From: Halogeometricum rufum
GTDB taxonomy: Archaea > Halobacteriota > Halobacteria > Halobacteriales > Haloferacaceae
Length of the DNA stretch: 64,000 nt
Direction: 5' to 3'
NCBI RefSeq assembly: GCF_900112175.1
Contig: NZ_FOYT01000001.1
Coordinates: 1,116,001 to 1,180,000, forward strand
In this document: positions 33,054 to 41,700 of the stretch, in pieces
Numbering within the stretch: the stretch's first letter is position 1
Layout: every line of letters begins with the position of its first letter
The notes under the pieces: model-generated
What the model was told of the DNA's origin: nothing
Database searches by the model: none
The model's input: the letters and a program-made list of their open reading frames with translations, nothing else
Translations under genes and position numbers: made by a program

Positions 33054-34330
33054 CAGTCAAGCACCCCCGTTCCGTACGCGTCGGCGTCGTCGTCCGTCTG
33101 GGTGTTCGCCGTGACGCGGTCGGCCGTCCCCGTATGCCCGGGGAGTCCGGATCCGGCCGCCACTTCCTGTTCCTTGCGGTCGAGTTCCTCGTCGGGGAGG
33201 TCCGCGAGCCACTCGACGTCGTCCTGGTCGTAGTCCGCGGAGTTCGCCGCGATCTCCTCGGCGCGGTCGCGCTTGGATGCTTGCTCACGTTCCGTCCGGA
33301 TGTCGTCGATGAGCGACTCGCGGAACTGATCGAGGTCGTCCGTGGTGACGACGTCGTCGGGGAGGTCGCCGTCGTCGACGCCCGCTCCACCGTTGTCGTC
33401 GTCATCGTCGTCGCCCGAGTCTGCGTTTGCCACCACGTCGCGGTGGAGTTTCTGTACGTGGTCGTCGCACGCGTCGTTGAGTGCGTCTCGCGTGATGTTG
33501 CTGTTCGCCGTGATTTCCTTGATGAGATTCTCTCTATCCATATCAGAGCCGTTCGCGGTCTGTGACTGCGAACTGGGACCCACACGGGATTCCGCCCGCT
33601 CGTCAGATGTGTCGGTGCCTTGGTCGCCGCCCGCTCGGTTGACGAGCGAGCGGATCTTCTCGAGAACGCTGGCGCCGTCCCCCGTCTGGGGCGCGGAGTC
33701 AGCGTCAGCATCTTCGTCGTCACTGTTCGCGCGGACGGGGACACGGAGCGTCGTATCCTCGGTGTTCGCCGTCACACCGCTGGGGTCGAACCCGCAATCC
33801 GGGAGCGTACAGCGGCCTTTCTTGTTCGGCAGGAGAGCGATGCTGTCCGGTGTGAGATTCCCCTCGACGTTCGCGCGGTGCTGGCCGTCGTAAACGCCCG
33901 GCGCAAGCGGCGTGGCGAAATACTGCGAGGAAACGTTCAGCGGCTCGCCGTTCTCCAGGGCGGCGACGATGTCTTCGGCCTCGCCGCCCAGCTCTGCGGC
34001 TCGATCGGCGTTCACCGCGAGATCCGCGTCGACGGAATCATCGGCGTTTCGTGTCGGGTCCAGCGCCTGACCGACAGTGATCTGCTTGCCGATCTCGGTG
34101 TTCGCCGAGACGACGCCGCCGCTATCGTCACGCGGATGGTTGACAGTGAGTGGCTTGCCGTCCCACTCGTCTGTCGAGGCGGCTACGTGGTCCGCGGGAA
34201 CGTAGCCGCCCGCCAGCTGCATCGGGCGGATGAACGTGACGTCTTTCGCGACCAGATGGCGGTCACCATCGATCACGCGCTCTTCGACTTGGTCGGTGTC
34301 AACGCTGTTTGTGACTAACTGGTACTGCAT
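33053..34330 (-). CDS. Prohead protease (DUF2213-like) fused to scaffold
   Basis: The N-terminal about 185 residues match DUF2213 prohead proteases (FIRPMQLAGGYVPADHVAAS, NVSSQYFATPLAPGVYDGQH, DSIALLPNKKGRCTLPDC). After an Asp/Ser-rich linker, residues from about 264 (MDRENLIKEITANSNITRDA) form an acidic helical coiled segment typical of scaffolding. The fused arrangement and an internal Met at the scaffold start suggest two products. In the family the protease cuts scaffold and capsid during maturation. Confidence 0.8.
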   Translation of the reverse strand: MQYQLVTNSVDTDQVEERVIDGDRHLVAKDVTFIRPMQLAGGYVPADHVAASTDEWDGKPLTVNHPRDDSGGVVSANTEIGKQITVGQALDPTRNADDSVDADLAVNADRAAELGGEAEDIVAALENGEPLNVSSQYFATPLAPGVYDGQHRANVEGNLTPDSIALLPNKKGRCTLPDCGFDPSGVTANTEDTTLRVPVRANSDDEDADADSAPQTGDGASVLEKIRSLVNRAGGDQGTDTSDERAESRVGPSSQSQTANGSDMDRENLIKEITANSNITRDALNDACDDHVQKLHRDVVANADSGDDDDDDNGGAGVDDGDLPDDVVTTDDLDQFRESLIDDIRTEREQASKRDRAEEIAANSADYDQDDVEWLADLPDEELDRKEQEVAAGSGLPGHTGTADRVTANTQTDDDADAYGTGVLD

Positions 34331-34360
34331 GAGTTCGGGTTCGAGCTCGAAGGACTGGTT

Positions 34361-35242
34361 TCAGCCGACAACGGGGAGAATCGCGCACCGGCCGTTCGGA
34401 TGACAGGGCGGCTGGAGTCGATACGCTCCAGCGAGTGAATCGGGCTCGTCGTCGCCGAGTTCGTCGGCGGTGATCTGGAACGTCCCGGTCCGCATCTCGC
34501 TGATCGAGAACTCCCGGCCGTCGAGGCGCTTGCAGATCGGGCAGACACGAGAGTCGCCCGCTGTGGACCACTCGCCGTGACTGACGGTCTCGACGCCGGC
34601 GTCCTCGTAGCGGTCGAGCGACGCCGTCGAGTAGGAGTTGATCACCTCTGTACGGGCCAAGGTTTCTGCCCGGGTGCGCTGGATGGTGCGGACCTCTTTC
34701 GTGATGCGGTCGGCAATCTTCCGCGGGTTCTGCCCCTGCGCCAGGCCCTTCGTGAGTTCGCGACGGAGTGGCTGGGCCATCTCCCGTGTGATGCCGCGGA
34801 GGTTCTCGAACGCCCGGCGGTACAGTTCTCGGAGTTGGCGCGTGGGGATCGGGAGATTCCCAAGCTCGTCGAACTCGCGATCCGGGACGTCGACGCCCTG
34901 TTGTCGGAGCCGGCCGGCCGCCCCGCTCCAGCCCTGCTTGTAGGCGGCCTTAACGTACCCGCCTGTCCAGTGGCCGCCCGAGGCGAGCGTCCCCTGCGGG
35001 ACGCGTTCGAGGATCATGTCGTTGATCCACTGCTGGAGGTCCCGCTCGAACTGTCGAACCATCTCCTGACGCGTCGGGAAGTCGTACCGCTCGGTGGGTT
35101 CGGAGTCGTTGGCGGTGAGCCCGAACGCATCGTGTTCGTACCCGACGGTCCGTCGGATGAGTCCACGAAGCCGGCCGAAGCGGCGGCGGATCTCGCGGAC
35201 GAAGTCCTGCCGAAGCGCGCGTGTACCGGTCGGGTCGGCCAT
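34361..35242 (-). CDS. MuF / SPP1 gp7-like minor head protein
   Basis: The 293 residues carry the MuF family pattern: TRAETLARTEVINSYSTASL, HGEWSTAGDSRVCPICKRLD, then CHPNGRCAILPVVG at the C-terminus. The family binds portal and DNA and enters with the genome. It follows the portal directly (start adjacent to the portal stop). A 30-bp spacer separates it from the protease gene. Confidence 0.85.
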   Translation of the reverse strand: MADPTGTRALRQDFVREIRRRFGRLRGLIRRTVGYEHDAFGLTANDSEPTERYDFPTRQEMVRQFERDLQQWINDMILERVPQGTLASGGHWTGGYVKAAYKQGWSGAAGRLRQQGVDVPDREFDELGNLPIPTRQLRELYRRAFENLRGITREMAQPLRRELTKGLAQGQNPRKIADRITKEVRTIQRTRAETLARTEVINSYSTASLDRYEDAGVETVSHGEWSTAGDSRVCPICKRLDGREFSISEMRTGTFQITADELGDDEPDSLAGAYRLQPPCHPNGRCAILPVVG

Positions 35243-37156
35243 CTATCCTCCATCTCGCCAGCCAGTCCAGCCACCGAGGACTTCGTCCTTCATGGCCGCC
35301 GCCAGCCGCGCGGATTTGAGGTGCCGCCGGGCGCCGCGGAACGTTCCGCCCATCGACGACCAGGCGTCGAGCAGGATAATCCGCGCAGGGGTCGAGGCCT
35401 GGCGCCACGATTTCGGCATCGTCCAGTCGTTGGCGGTCGGTCTGCCGCTACCAGTGGCGTTGCTCGTTACGTCCGCGACCGGGCTGTCCAAGTCGATCTT
35501 CGGCATCTCCGTCGCCTCAAGTTGCGACGCCGTGTAGAACCCGACGCCCACGCGAGCGTCTTTCAGCCCGACGATGTACGTCGGCGACGACGTCGACGCC
35601 TCGACCTCGCCGTTCTTTCCCTCGAACGGCTCCGTTCGGATGTCGGTGACGACGCCCAACCCCTGCGGTGTCTGGACGGGGTCGCCCTCAGCGAACTGCC
35701 GGGCGTTGCCGACCGCCTGGTGGAACGTCTCCCAGACGGCCGGGTCTGTCTCGTCGACGTTGTCGGTCGGCCCCTCTGTTCGATCTGGGAACGTCCCCGT
35801 CTCGACGAACTGCTCGGCCCGTTCTCCTCGAAGGTCGGGGACGGCCGTTTCGAGGTTTTTGACGACCTGCGATCGGTCGACTTCGAGTGAGGCTTTCTGC
35901 TCGTCGGACAGTTCCGTCAGATCCGGCCAGTTGATATCGTACGTGACGCCATTGGGCGACGGAAGGACGCCGTACTCGACGAGTGGATCGAGCGTCCCGC
36001 GGGCGATATGGGGTCCGGCGTACTGCTGCTGGCGTTCGCCGACGGTCCCCAGATAGTCTTTCTCGTCCTGCTGTGCGGAGGCGAGTTCGCCCGCACTCGC
36101 GCCCTCGATCATCCGTTTCGGGATGCCCGTATAGGCAGAGAGCGCCTTGATGTTCGGATCGATGATGCCGCTGGGGTCCTTGACCTCGCCGCCCAGGCGC
36201 TCGACGTCGGCCCCGACCGTCCGCATGAACGGCTGGAGGCCGTGGTACCAGTTGCGTGCGTCCTCGCCGACCAGTTCCTTGACGGATTCGGGGTCGACCT
36301 TCTCGGGGTCGATGTTGATCGCGAGACCGTAATCGGCAGCTCGATAGGAGAGTTCGGCAGTGGAGCCGTACGCCTTCTCCATGTCGAGGATGTTGTTCAG
36401 GACCGGCTCCATCCGCGGCCGCGACTTCGTCTCGTCGTCGTCCAGCTCTCGCGAGGGGATGTCGACGACGCGGGAGTGATGGACGTGGAGGACGCCACTT
36501 TCGTCGTCATCGGTCTCGACATCGGCGTCGTCGCCCAGGTCGATCTGGTACTCGATGGGCTCGCCCCACCGATCACTCCCCGGCTGGCCATACTCGATCT
36601 CCTCGATCATCGGCTCCGGGTAGACGCGGAACCCACGGAGGAATTCGAGGTTTGGCGCGTCACTGTCGGGCGGTGAGACCTGCTTCTTGAAGTCGTCAGG
36701 TCCGTTCGTGTCGGCGAAGTCGTAGACGAGAAGCCCGTGCTGACCGATGCCGGCCATGCGATCGGCACGGGCGGCGTAGCTCCAGACGTCGTGTTCGCGG
36801 GCGAGTGTTGCGACCGCTTGTTCGAACTCCGTCTGGTTATCGTCAGATTCGGAGTTGCACTCGCGACGGCCGCCGCGGTCGACGACTTCCGGTGCGTGCT
36901 TCCAGGTCGTCTTCGCCTTCTGTGCAACGACGGCGTAGGCCCAGGGGTTCCGGAGATACAGCGCGTAGTAGTTGTCCTCGTCCCAGCCGTCGTCACCGTC
37001 AGGCCAGCCGAACGTCTCGTAGTGATCGCGATGCTCGAAGCCCGAGTCACCGAGTTCGGAGGCGAGTCCCTGCCGAAGCCCGTTCGCGACGGCGTTGGCG
37101 ACGAGAGTCTGGTCCTGTTTTGTCAGGCGACGGTCGGATGGTTCGTCTTCAGACAT
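35243..37156 (-). CDS. Portal protein (DUF1073-like) with C-terminal extension
   Basis: The 637 residues have a portal core of the DUF1073 type: NPWAYAVVAQKAKTTWKHAP, GIGQHGLLVYDFADTNGPDD, STAELSYRAADYGLAI, and TGIPKRMIEGASAGELASAQ. After about residue 470 there is extra sequence: a PxxxGxGVVTDIRTEPFEGK-like SH3 segment and a helical end (ARIILLDAWSSMGGTFRGAR). The extension makes it longer than typical portals. It lies between TerL and the MuF protein. Confidence 0.85.
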   Translation of the reverse strand: MSEDEPSDRRLTKQDQTLVANAVANGLRQGLASELGDSGFEHRDHYETFGWPDGDDGWDEDNYYALYLRNPWAYAVVAQKAKTTWKHAPEVVDRGGRRECNSESDDNQTEFEQAVATLAREHDVWSYAARADRMAGIGQHGLLVYDFADTNGPDDFKKQVSPPDSDAPNLEFLRGFRVYPEPMIEEIEYGQPGSDRWGEPIEYQIDLGDDADVETDDDESGVLHVHHSRVVDIPSRELDDDETKSRPRMEPVLNNILDMEKAYGSTAELSYRAADYGLAINIDPEKVDPESVKELVGEDARNWYHGLQPFMRTVGADVERLGGEVKDPSGIIDPNIKALSAYTGIPKRMIEGASAGELASAQQDEKDYLGTVGERQQQYAGPHIARGTLDPLVEYGVLPSPNGVTYDINWPDLTELSDEQKASLEVDRSQVVKNLETAVPDLRGERAEQFVETGTFPDRTEGPTDNVDETDPAVWETFHQAVGNARQFAEGDPVQTPQGLGVVTDIRTEPFEGKNGEVEASTSSPTYIVGLKDARVGVGFYTASQLEATEMPKIDLDSPVADVTSNATGSGRPTANDWTMPKSWRQASTPARIILLDAWSSMGGTFRGARRHLKSARLAAAMKDEVLGGWTGWRDGG

Positions 37157-37162
37157 GCGTAG

Positions 37163-38680
37163 TTACCAGTCGAAGTAGTCGCTGTAGTCGCGGCTCGTCT
37201 CAGTCTCGGAGAGCCAGACCGCCATCAACGCTGCGTCCAGGTGGTCGGGCGACCGGCCCAGGCGTTCCTTCACCTCCGCCTTCGGCGTCGCAGCCAGCAC
37301 GTCCGCGCCCCCGTCCCCGCGAGAACCGAGGTGTTTCTCCTCCCACTGGATCGTTCGAGCGGCCACCTTCGCCTGTTCGTAGAGATCGCTGTCGGCGAAC
37401 GTCCCGCCCTGTTCGAGCCAGGTCGCGAACAGTCCGAGCGATTCGGCCCACTTGTCGTCGTACGCCGTCCCGTCGACGGCCTCACTCTGGTTCTTGAATC
37501 GCGTGACTGTCCCGAACCGGTCGTCGAGTCCATCCGCGAGGCCGGATCCTTCACCGACGGCGTCGACGGCCAGTCCCGGCGTGGGCCACTCGCGAATCTT
37601 CGCTGCCAGTCGCTGCTCCTGTGTGACGTGGTCGGTGCCACGTGCTGCGTACTCGTTCTTGAGGAACCGATTGTGGACGCCGAACGCGACTGTTTCGTCA
37701 CCGCTGCGGGCGACGTCGATACCGAGTTCCGACGGCGTTTCGCGGGTCGGAGTAGCATCGGGGTCGTACGCGGTCTCGACGAGCGACGGGTCGAGTGGGC
37801 GGTAGACGCTGGCGCTTGCGGGGGGCGTCACGCCGATCCGGCGGCGGTACCAGCGAGCGTCCAGGTCATCGCGATGGACGTGCGCAGTCTTCGCCTGTTC
37901 GAACCCGGGCCACTCCTCACCGACGTACGACTCCCAGTCCTGCTTGATCTTCCAGACCGTCGCGAGTCCGTCGATTTTCTCACCGTCGACGGTGCCGCGT
38001 TCGACATGGACGTTGTGACTGTCGAACGACGTCAGGCGGATCGTCTCCCACGTCGGATCTTCGTACAGCTGCTGGAGGGAATTCGACTCGTCTTCGGGTG
38101 GATTGGCGATGGCGACGAGGCGGTCGCGCTGGTCGGAGACGAGCGACTCCATCGAGTCGAACGTCGCCTCGGTGACGTCGTCCTTGTCGGCTTCCTCGAT
38201 TATTCCGAGGACGTATCCCCCGTGGACACCCTCGAGTTCGCCCGTGTCTTTCGGCGACGCGGCCTCGAAGTACTGGTTCGGGCGGCCGTCGATTTCGATG
38301 CGCGGCGGCGAACGCTTGTACTCGCCCGGGAGACCGATGCCACCGAGTGCGTTGTCGTGCAACGACTCGACCGGCTTGCAGAACGTCCGCTTGAGCTTCG
38401 GGTACGTGCCGGACGTCGCGAGGACAGAGCCAGGAGAGAGCGTGACGAGCCAGACGTTCGTGACACAGGCGAGGATGAACGACTTCCCGATGCCGTTCGC
38501 GGTCTGGACGAGGAGTTTCTCGTTCTCGACGATCGCCCGGCAGATCTTTCGCTGGGCCTCAGTGACCGTGACGTCCAGGTACGCTTCGATCGCGTCTTCC
38601 AGCCACGTGGGGTCGCCGCGCCGAGCGCGTTCGGAGAAGCGGCGGCTGACGTCTCGAAGGGAGGTCTCGGTCGTGCTCAT
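37163..38680 (-). CDS. Terminase large subunit
   Basis: The 505 residues show an ATPase domain with Walker A-like LLVQTANGIGKSF (K66) and Walker B with catalytic Glu in VLGIIEEAD (157-165). An RNase-H-like nuclease follows, with acidic residues in ELGIDVARSGDE (D322), AVDAVGEGSG (D373) and SPDHLDAALMAVWL near the C-terminus. It packages DNA into the prohead and follows TerS by one base. Confidence 0.95.
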   Translation of the reverse strand: MSTTETSLRDVSRRFSERARRGDPTWLEDAIEAYLDVTVTEAQRKICRAIVENEKLLVQTANGIGKSFILACVTNVWLVTLSPGSVLATSGTYPKLKRTFCKPVESLHDNALGGIGLPGEYKRSPPRIEIDGRPNQYFEAASPKDTGELEGVHGGYVLGIIEEADKDDVTEATFDSMESLVSDQRDRLVAIANPPEDESNSLQQLYEDPTWETIRLTSFDSHNVHVERGTVDGEKIDGLATVWKIKQDWESYVGEEWPGFEQAKTAHVHRDDLDARWYRRRIGVTPPASASVYRPLDPSLVETAYDPDATPTRETPSELGIDVARSGDETVAFGVHNRFLKNEYAARGTDHVTQEQRLAAKIREWPTPGLAVDAVGEGSGLADGLDDRFGTVTRFKNQSEAVDGTAYDDKWAESLGLFATWLEQGGTFADSDLYEQAKVAARTIQWEEKHLGSRGDGGADVLAATPKAEVKERLGRSPDHLDAALMAVWLSETETSRDYSDYFDW

Positions 38681-38681
38681 C

Positions 38682-39371
38682 TTACTCGTCAGCGTCTTCT
38701 GCGGCGTCCATCCCGGCGAGCAGTTCCTCGTGGACGTTCACGTTGACCGTCGCGCCCTCGTCGTCTTCGTAGATCCCCGCCGCCTCACCCTGCTGTTCGA
38801 GGTGATGCGACTGCTCGCGACGCAGGAACGACCGCTGCTTCATGTCCGCGACCTCCTCGACGGCGGCGACCATCTTCTTGTAGATCGGATCGCCATCGGG
38901 GTCCTGGACATAGTAACTCTCACCCGAGTCAACCCGGCGGGTTTCGTCAGTAAACCGGATCCGCTTGTCGTAGGGCGTGGCTTCAGGCGGGAGTTCCTCT
39001 TCGTCGAGGACCTCCCAGTCGGGGACCTCGATCGGGTGGTCCTTGTGGTTCGTCGTCGACGCCGGTCGGAGGGCGACGACCTTCTCGCGTTCGGTGGCCG
39101 ATAGCTCGGCTTCGCGAGCGCGGTCGTACAGGCGTTCGTGCCGGTCGATGATGCGCTCGCGGACGTGCGCCTGCTCTTTCTCGATCTGCTCGATGACCTC
39201 CTCTTTGGGGGCTTCGTTCAGGTAGCCGCGGATGGTCGACCGGGCGTACTCGTCGTAGCCGTGTTCGACGAACCGGTCTTGGATCTCGTCGACGTCGCAG
39301 CCGTCGAGATGCTTCCATTTGAGAGCGAGCGTGACGCGGCGGTCACGCGCGGACGTACGCGAGTCGGTCAT
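38682..39371 (-). CDS. Terminase small subunit
   Basis: The 229 residues start with an HTH-like segment (LKWKHLDGCDVDEIQDRFVE, DEYARSTIRGYLNEAPKEEV), then a long coiled coil (IEQIEKEQAHVRERIIDRHE), and end in helices before an acidic tail. This is the usual DNA-binding plus oligomerisation plan of TerS. It is the first gene of the virion operon behind a strong TATA box. Confidence 0.8.
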   Translation of the reverse strand: MTDSRTSARDRRVTLALKWKHLDGCDVDEIQDRFVEHGYDEYARSTIRGYLNEAPKEEVIEQIEKEQAHVRERIIDRHERLYDRAREAELSATEREKVVALRPASTTNHKDHPIEVPDWEVLDEEELPPEATPYDKRIRFTDETRRVDSGESYYVQDPDGDPIYKKMVAAVEEVADMKQRSFLRREQSHHLEQQGEAAGIYEDDEGATVNVNVHEELLAGMDAAEDADE

Positions 39372-39390
39372 GTTGCGGAGCGTTGAGGAT

Positions 39391-39410
39391 TCGTATATAG
39401 TTTAAATACG
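39391..39410 (-). promoter_or_regulatory. TATA promoter of the virion operon
   Basis: On the minus strand the sequence CGTATTTAAACTATATACGA is centred about 30 bases upstream of ATG 39371. It is a strong archaeal TATA element giving a nearly leaderless transcript. All genes from TerS to the tailspike follow in one direction with little spacing. Confidence 0.65.
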
Positions 39411-39421
39411 GTTCGCGGGGG

Positions 39422-39772
39422 TTAGGGGCCGGACAGGACATCGCCCGTTCCGGGGTCAAGTTCGACAATTCGGACGTCGTCGCGAAGCAGCGCCAGCTCC
39501 CGTCGACTGCTGGCCTTGACCGGTGGGAGGACGAGCAGCGGGACGTACTCGGTGGCGTGTTTCGCGTACAGCCGCGCCTGTCCGAATCCGTCGGTGAGGC
39601 TGTCGGCGTCGTTCTCGACTTCGACGGCCCACGTGGCGAGCGAGCCCTCGGCGAGAAAGTCGGGTTCGCGACCCGTTCGGAGGGTTGGTTCGTGCGTGAG
39701 GTTGCCGGCGCCGACGCAGTCGGTCAGCCAGACGCGGACGATGTCGTGGAACGCGGCCTCGCTGATGGTCAT
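39422..39772 (-). CDS. PD-(D/E)xK nuclease-like protein (116 aa)
   Basis: The pattern REPDFLAEGSLATWAVEVEN, then DSLTDGFGQARLYAKHATEY with VPLLVLPP, has the D, then E-x-E arrangement and following helix of the PD-(D/E)xK fold. The length is minimal. It is coupled (ATGA) to the small membrane gene upstream. It may be a Holliday-junction or defence-like nuclease; the catalytic assignment is inference. Confidence 0.6.
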   Translation of the reverse strand: MTISEAAFHDIVRVWLTDCVGAGNLTHEPTLRTGREPDFLAEGSLATWAVEVENDADSLTDGFGQARLYAKHATEYVPLLVLPPVKASSRRELALLRDDVRIVELDPGTGDVLSGP

Positions 39773-39933
39773 CGATTCCTATCGCGGCGTTCACGACGCT
39801 GCTGTTTCTCGTAGACTGGCCGGAGGATCGTGGTCGGGTCGACGGTGAGGCGGTCGAGGAAGAACGTCAGGATGCTGCCGAGGACGGCGCCGGCGAGCAT
39901 GAGCACGATCGGTTCGACCGGGTTGTGGGCCAT
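39769..39933 (-). CDS. 54-residue single-TM protein
   Basis: The ORF MAHNPVEPIVLMLAGAVLGS then ILTFFLDRLTVDP has one membrane helix and a basic C-terminus (QQRRERRDRNR). Its stop overlaps the nuclease start (ATGA), supporting translation. A mobile-looking element begins six bases upstream of its ATG, which may have separated it from its promoter. Confidence 0.6.
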   Translation of the reverse strand: MAHNPVEPIVLMLAGAVLGSILTFFLDRLTVDPTTILRPVYEKQQRRERRDRNR

Positions 39934-39938
39934 GAGCT

Positions 39939-40672
39939 CTGTTGAAATCCTTGGGCTGTGACAGAAGCGCGTGCTGAATACTGAGGGTGGGTCTCGCTCG
40001 GAAGCCTTGTTTATCCCAAGCTGTCAGCACTGAACTATCTATCAAGTAGCGCGTGCATATCGGCCGCTTCCTAGAGAGTTATTTAGTCTTAAGAGAATAG
40101 CTCATTTGAGGGTCGATTATTCAATATGCCAAAGGAATCTGCTAATCGTCTGGTAAATTATCTCGAAAAGCAAGCGGGTCCATATTTCCGCGGAGCAATC
40201 CACTATTCTGAAGATGAATATTATATATTATATCTGCGAGACGACGTAGATTCTCTATACTCAAATGAGAAAATGGAGGAGCTGGTACAGTATTACCGGG
40301 AGGAAAATCAGTATCATTCTTCTGAGGAGCCGTTCGAACTCGGAAATAACCATTGTACTGTGAATTTTTACGACGGCGCGATACTATTCCACTTCACACA
40401 AGGAGACAGGCTCGGTACTGTAATCACCCTTGAACCGGAAGCAGGCCGAGATATTGTCGGATTCATCACAGAGTGTCTAAAACAGTTACACTATAACTCT
40501 CCACAGGAAATCCCCGAAGCACCGACGTGGTTGAGTGAATGACGCTCTCGTGTCGCATTCGTTCTGTCTCTATCCGCTCAGTACTGCTGAGCCTGTGAGT
40601 GTCTCGTGACTGACTCACGCCACGTATTCAGCACAGCCTCGACAAACTATCATAGGCAGAGGATTTCAACAG
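39939..40672. mobile_element. Non-autonomous element with terminal inverted repeats
   Basis: The left end CTGTTGAAATCC (39939-39950) with GTGCTGAATAC (39971-39981) is matched in inverted orientation at the right end: GGATTTCAACAG (40661-40672) with GTATTCAGCAC (40624-40634). The 734-bp body is AT-richer than its surroundings and carries one plus-strand gene against the minus-strand operon. No transposase is present. No clear target duplication was seen. It is probably a MITE-like or IS-derived insertion. Confidence 0.6.
40126..40542 (+). CDS. DUF7522-like protein in the inserted element
   Basis: The 138 residues show the haloarchaeal DUF7522 pattern: EDEYYILYLRDDVDSLYSNE, then LGNNHCTVNFYDGAILFHFT and LEPEAGRDIVGFITECLKQL. 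AT-rich codons and an orientation opposite to the operon support origin as passenger of the inserted element. A GCTCAG/CTGAGC hairpin (40576-40592) follows the gene and may terminate it. Function is unknown. Confidence 0.75.
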   Translation: MPKESANRLVNYLEKQAGPYFRGAIHYSEDEYYILYLRDDVDSLYSNEKMEELVQYYREENQYHSSEEPFELGNNHCTVNFYDGAILFHFTQGDRLGTVITLEPEAGRDIVGFITECLKQLHYNSPQEIPEAPTWLSE

Positions 40673-40685
40673 GCCTGGCCACGAG

Positions 40686-41225
40686 TTACCCTCCCAGCCC
40701 GAGCCAGTCGGGGACGACGTCGAACGAGCCGAACCCGTGCATGTGGTTCAGGAGGAGTGCGCCAGCGACGATGCCGGCGCCGAAGTAGTGCATCTCCTCG
40801 CGAGCCTGCCGGACGATGTAGTTGGGGATGCGTTTCGAGCGGTTCGCGGCACGCTCGCCGAGGAAAACGGCACTGATGACGGCGGCGAGGACGTTCTGGG
40901 CGGCGACGGGGTCGTGTGCCCACCAGATGCCGAGGACGACACCGAAGAAGAACGCGTGGAACTCGACGCCGTACGAGAACGGGCCGTTGTATTCGGTGTC
41001 GCTCTCGGAGTCGATGTTCGAGAGCTGCCCGAACAGCGGGACGCGGTCGACCAGCTGTTGATACGCGTTGGTGATGCGCGCGGTCCCCTCGGCTTCGGCG
41101 CTGACGGGGTCGGGGTGGTCTGTTCGGTTGAAGTGACCGGCGTACGCCTGCAGCGGGTTCTCGTGAGAGTCCGCGTCGAACGTCTCCCCGCAGCTCGGGC
41201 ACTCGTAGGTCTTCTGCTCAGTCAT
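40686..41225 (-). CDS. Zinc-finger plus membrane protein (179 aa)
   Basis: An N-terminal zinc finger (YECPSCGETFDADSHENPLQ with AGHFNRTDH) precedes two or three hydrophobic segments (HAFFFGVVLGIWWAHDP; VLAAVISAVFLGERA; FGAGIVAGALLLNHMHGF). This links a cytoplasmic zinc module to the membrane. It overlaps the upstream membrane gene by 8 bases. Function is unknown. Confidence 0.65.
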   Translation of the reverse strand: MTEQKTYECPSCGETFDADSHENPLQAYAGHFNRTDHPDPVSAEAEGTARITNAYQQLVDRVPLFGQLSNIDSESDTEYNGPFSYGVEFHAFFFGVVLGIWWAHDPVAAQNVLAAVISAVFLGERAANRSKRIPNYIVRQAREEMHYFGAGIVAGALLLNHMHGFGSFDVVPDWLGLGG

Positions 41226-41514
41226 GGATCGCGTGGTAGTGGTCCGTCAGTTTCGCGTGACCGTAGGCGAACACCAGCAGCACGCCCACGAATCCAGTGA
41301 GGATGAAGAACGCCGCTGTGAACGACGGGGGGAAGAAAAACCGCGACGACAACGCCGCGAGCGAGAGCCCAGCGACGAGGTACGCCCAGTGGAACACCGG
41401 CGGTGAGGAGTTGTCGCCGTACCGGAGGTCGAAGAACAGCGCCGTGATCACCACGCCCGTCAGAAAGCCAGCGAGGCGAGCCAATTCGAGCGCCGAGGTG
41501 GGATCGTCAGGCAT
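41218..41514 (-). CDS. Three-helix membrane protein (98 aa)
   Basis: Hydrophobic segments ELARLAGFLTGVVITALFF, VFHWAYLVAGLSLAALSSRF and AAFFILTGFVGVLLVFAYG make three helices. It lies in a run of small membrane genes before the terminase operon. The size and topology fit a class I holin-like protein, but this is inference only. Confidence 0.6.
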   Translation of the reverse strand: MPDDPTSALELARLAGFLTGVVITALFFDLRYGDNSSPPVFHWAYLVAGLSLAALSSRFFFPPSFTAAFFILTGFVGVLLVFAYGHAKLTDHYHAIHD

Positions 41515-41520
41515 CGGGCA

Positions 41521-41700
41521 TCACCGCCGTCTGAGTGCTTCGCCGACGCCGAGCGTCCCGAGGATGATCGAGACGAACGCCATTACGACGGTCTGTGAGA
41601 CCTGGAAGTTGCCGTACCGGGCGCCGAGGAACGCGTAGCCAACGAACACCGCGCACATGGCGATGCCGAGCGCGCGTGCGAGAGGATCTTGCTCGTCCAT
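41521..41700 (-). CDS. Two-helix membrane protein (59 aa)
   Basis: Start MDEQDPLARALGIAMCAVFV at 41700 is the first Met after sequence of non-coding character. Two helices (LGIAMCAVFVGYAFLG; VVMAFVSIILGTLGVG) and a basic tail (EALRRR) follow. It is the first of the membrane-protein run read leftward. Confidence 0.6.
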   Translation of the reverse strand: MDEQDPLARALGIAMCAVFVGYAFLGARYGNFQVSQTVVMAFVSIILGTLGVGEALRRR

